Shown piece after piece: positions 62,438 through 64,000 of a DNA stretch of 64,000 nucleotides. The stretch is from contig NZ_LFIJ01000002.1 in the NCBI RefSeq assembly GCF_001187555.1, positions 1,426,545 through 1,490,544 on the forward strand. Reading direction: 5' to 3'. The translations under genes were made by a program, and so were the position numbers. The notes beneath the pieces are model-generated. The model saw only the letters and a list, made by a program, of their open reading frames with translations. It did no database searches and was not told the origin of the DNA. The stretch's first letter is position 1. Each line of letters begins with the position of its first letter. Source of the stretch: Gilvimarinus polysaccharolyticus. Its GTDB lineage: Bacteria; Pseudomonadota; Gammaproteobacteria; Pseudomonadales; Cellvibrionaceae.

Positions 62438-63076
62438 ATGAAAATCGCATTAATGAACGAGTTTAGCCAAGCGGCTAAAAATCCTATTATTCTTAAAGAA
62501 CTAGAGGCCGTGGCGGCCGAGCAAAACCACAGTGTGTTTAACGTTGGTATGTCGGGTGACAACGATCACCGCCTGACCTATATTCACTTGGGTATTATCG
62601 CCAGCTTGTTGCTTAACTCAAAGGCGGTAGATTTTGTGGTTAGTGGTTGTGGCACCGGCCAAGGCGCTTTGATGTCGCTGAATGCGTATCCTGGGGTGTG
62701 TTGTGGTTACTGTATTGATCCGGCCGACGCTTATTTATTTGCCCAAATTAATAATGGCAATGCGTTAGCATTGCCATTTGCTAAAGGCTTTGGCTGGGGC
62801 GCCGAGCTTAACGTGCGTTATATTTTTGAGAAGGCTTTCTCGGGGCTGACGGGGCAAGGTTACCCCGCCGAGCGGCGTGAGTCGCAAGTGGCAAATGCCG
62901 GTATTTTAAACGGGATTAAAGCCGCCACCGGCAAAAGTTTGTTAGATGGATTAAAAGCCATCGATTCAGAGTTGGTTAAAACAGCAGTGACAGGCGAGCG
63001 ATTCCAGCAGTGCTTTTTTGCGAATTGCCAAGACGCTGAGATTGAGGCATTTGTTCGTGAGGTGTTGGCCGCTTAA
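62438..63076 (+). CDS. RpiB/LacA/LacB-family sugar-phosphate isomerase
   Basis: A 212-residue aldose-ketose isomerase-like protein. MKIALMNEFSQ at the start, the family core VDFVVSGCGTGQGALMSLNA near 67-86 with the catalytic Cys of SGCGTG, and GVCCGYCIDPADAYLFAQIN near 88-107. It is longer than RpiB (about 150) through a C-terminal helical part. It is divergent from nagA. The substrate is unknown; similar genes sit in uronate and amino-sugar loci. Confidence 0.85.
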   Translation: MKIALMNEFSQAAKNPIILKELEAVAAEQNHSVFNVGMSGDNDHRLTYIHLGIIASLLLNSKAVDFVVSGCGTGQGALMSLNAYPGVCCGYCIDPADAYLFAQINNGNALALPFAKGFGWGAELNVRYIFEKAFSGLTGQGYPAERRESQVANAGILNGIKAATGKSLLDGLKAIDSELVKTAVTGERFQQCFFANCQDAEIEAFVREVLAA

Positions 63077-63099
63077 ATATCAGCGTTTGAGGTTCTAAG

Positions 63100-63145
63100 A
63101 AACACAAAAAAGCCCAGCATCAAGCTGGGCTTTTTTGTGTTTTGC
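63100..63145. terminator. Two-way terminator between isomerase and stress-protein genes
   Basis: A perfect 19-bp stem: AAACACAAAAAAGCCCAGC at 63100-63118 and its complement at 63124-63142, with a 5-base loop. The A- and T-runs within the arms allow stopping in both directions between the convergent genes. Confidence 0.92.
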
Positions 63146-63161
63146 TAACGTCACGTGCCTG

Positions 63162-63980
63162 TTAACCGTGGTTAAGTACCATAACATCGGTATCCAGTGC
63201 ATCAATAAGACGCTCGGCGGTGTTGCCGCGCCGGGTCTTTGTCATGCCGTTTTGGCCTAACGTACCCATTATGACTAAGTCGGCGTTAATAGACTCAGCC
63301 ACTTTGGCAACTACATCGGAGGTGTAGCCGTTGTCTACGTGAATGCGATCGGTGGGGACACCGGTCTCTTTGGCTAAGCGGCCACGGTCAGGGTAGTTGA
63401 GGGAGTCCATATAGCCGTTTACAACGTGAAGCTCAGCGCCATAAACTTTGCAAAAATGACGTGCAGAAGCCAGGATTTTTTCGTTCAGTTCGATCTGTAC
63501 TGCACGTACCGCTTGGAAGTTAACGGCCGCTAGAATCTTTTTACGCTCGGCGTGAGCGCTAGGACGAATCAGTACAACTGGGCAGGCAGCACCTTTGAGC
63601 AGCTCCCATTTTGATTCGGTAAAGAAGAAGCGGCGATTGCTGGTGTTGGCGTGCACTGGTAGATAAATCAAATCGGCATTGGCGCGTTTGGCCGACTGCA
63701 TAATTGATTCTTGCCACTCGGATGACCAAGAAACTTCGATTCGGTGTTTCAGGCCGGCGTTATCGAGCACGCTATGAATTTGTTCATCAAACCAGCCTTG
63801 ATCGCGGACTAGGTTGGCATTATACGCGCGAGTGTCAACGGCATTGCCATCAACGGCAACAAACACATGGACAAAAGGTTTAACCTCTTGCAGCTGTGAT
63901 GTTAGCGCTACACGCTCCAGAGCGACGTGTTGCTCGTCGTTGGGATCCACTACTACAAACATTATTTGCTGCTTGGACAT
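63162..63980 (-). CDS. Tandem universal stress protein (UspE-like)
   Basis: Two Usp domains in 272 residues, about 1-140 and 145-272. Only the second keeps the ATP-binding motif G-x2-G-x9-G(S/T), seen as GTLGQNGMTKTRRGNTAERL near 241-260; the first ends with VVLIRPS and lacks it. Good ribosome site (AGGAG) before the ATG at 63980. The layout is that of UspE of E. coli, though shorter. Confidence 0.9.
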   Translation of the reverse strand: MSKQQIMFVVVDPNDEQHVALERVALTSQLQEVKPFVHVFVAVDGNAVDTRAYNANLVRDQGWFDEQIHSVLDNAGLKHRIEVSWSSEWQESIMQSAKRANADLIYLPVHANTSNRRFFFTESKWELLKGAACPVVLIRPSAHAERKKILAAVNFQAVRAVQIELNEKILASARHFCKVYGAELHVVNGYMDSLNYPDRGRLAKETGVPTDRIHVDNGYTSDVVAKVAESINADLVIMGTLGQNGMTKTRRGNTAERLIDALDTDVMVLNHG

Positions 63981-64000
63981 GGGGTCTCCTGCTGTTTCCC

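Noticed and set aside
1-64000. tRNA, rRNA, CRISPR arrays, prophage or complete insertion sequences
   Set aside because: No cloverleaf-like gene, rRNA segment, regularly spaced repeat, phage structural gene or transposase was recognised by eye; a tRNAscan and repeat search would settle this.

Overview
The window looks like chromosome of a gammaproteobacterium from a polysaccharide-degrading, probably marine group such as the Cellvibrionales (Saccharophagus / Teredinibacter / Simiduia-like). This placement is an inference. It rests on an Xps-ordered type II secretion system, a TonB-dependent N-acetylglucosamine (GlcNAc)/chitin-oligosaccharide uptake locus with tryptophan-halogenase-like genes, a trpGDC block, RdgC, and integron-type attC cassettes.

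Layout. (1) 1-10362: type II secretion operon in the order gspE-F-G-H-I-J-K-L-M-N-D, mostly with overlapping genes, followed by a small lipoprotein. gspE is cut by the window edge. (2) 10497-22297: O-antigen/surface polysaccharide region. It holds a Wzt ATPase with a C-terminal extension, the Wzm permease, a 1566-residue protein with four glycosyltransferase-like modules, a GT2 enzyme, and facing them a GT2 gene plus the dTDP-L-rhamnose operon rmlBACD. (3) 22500-26198: a membrane protein and trpG-trpD-trpC. (4) 26209-41637: GlcNAc/chitin utilisation island: GH20 hexosaminidase, TonB-dependent receptor, two halogenase-like flavoproteins, a GST, rdgC, GlcNAc kinase, NagX and a frameshifted LacI regulator. 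(5) 41818-48617: a 2Fe-2S flavin reductase, a GIN-domain protein, an outer-membrane barrel behind a sigma54-type promoter, an EF-hand/PRC-barrel protein, and a Pat-type protein acetyltransferase. (6) 48826-55013: two REP-like hairpins, then an integron-like cassette array with six attC-like sites and no integrase in view. Its genes are an NYN nuclease, an Mrr-like nuclease, a LysR/MFS pair, a DUF4124 protein and unknown small proteins. (7) 55026-63980: a hybrid histidine kinase, a frameshifted single-domain response regulator, a histone-deacetylase-like amidohydrolase, nagB-nagA, an RpiB/LacAB-like isomerase, and a tandem universal stress protein.

How the parts join. A perfect 12-base palindrome, GACAACGTTGTC, occurs five times: before the hexosaminidase, before the TonB receptor, twice around a TTGACA/TAATGT promoter upstream of the GlcNAc kinase, and once inside nagA. 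It matches the core I recall for LacI-type NagR boxes and links hydrolysis outside the cell, uptake, phosphorylation, deacetylation and deamination of GlcNAc into one regulon. The only LacI-family gene in view, next to nagK-nagX, is broken by a frameshift. The promoter bracketed by two of the boxes is followed by a structured 250-nt stretch and a strong rho-independent terminator 155 bases before nagK. This candidate regulated small RNA, or leader with premature termination, is the most interesting undescribed element seen here.
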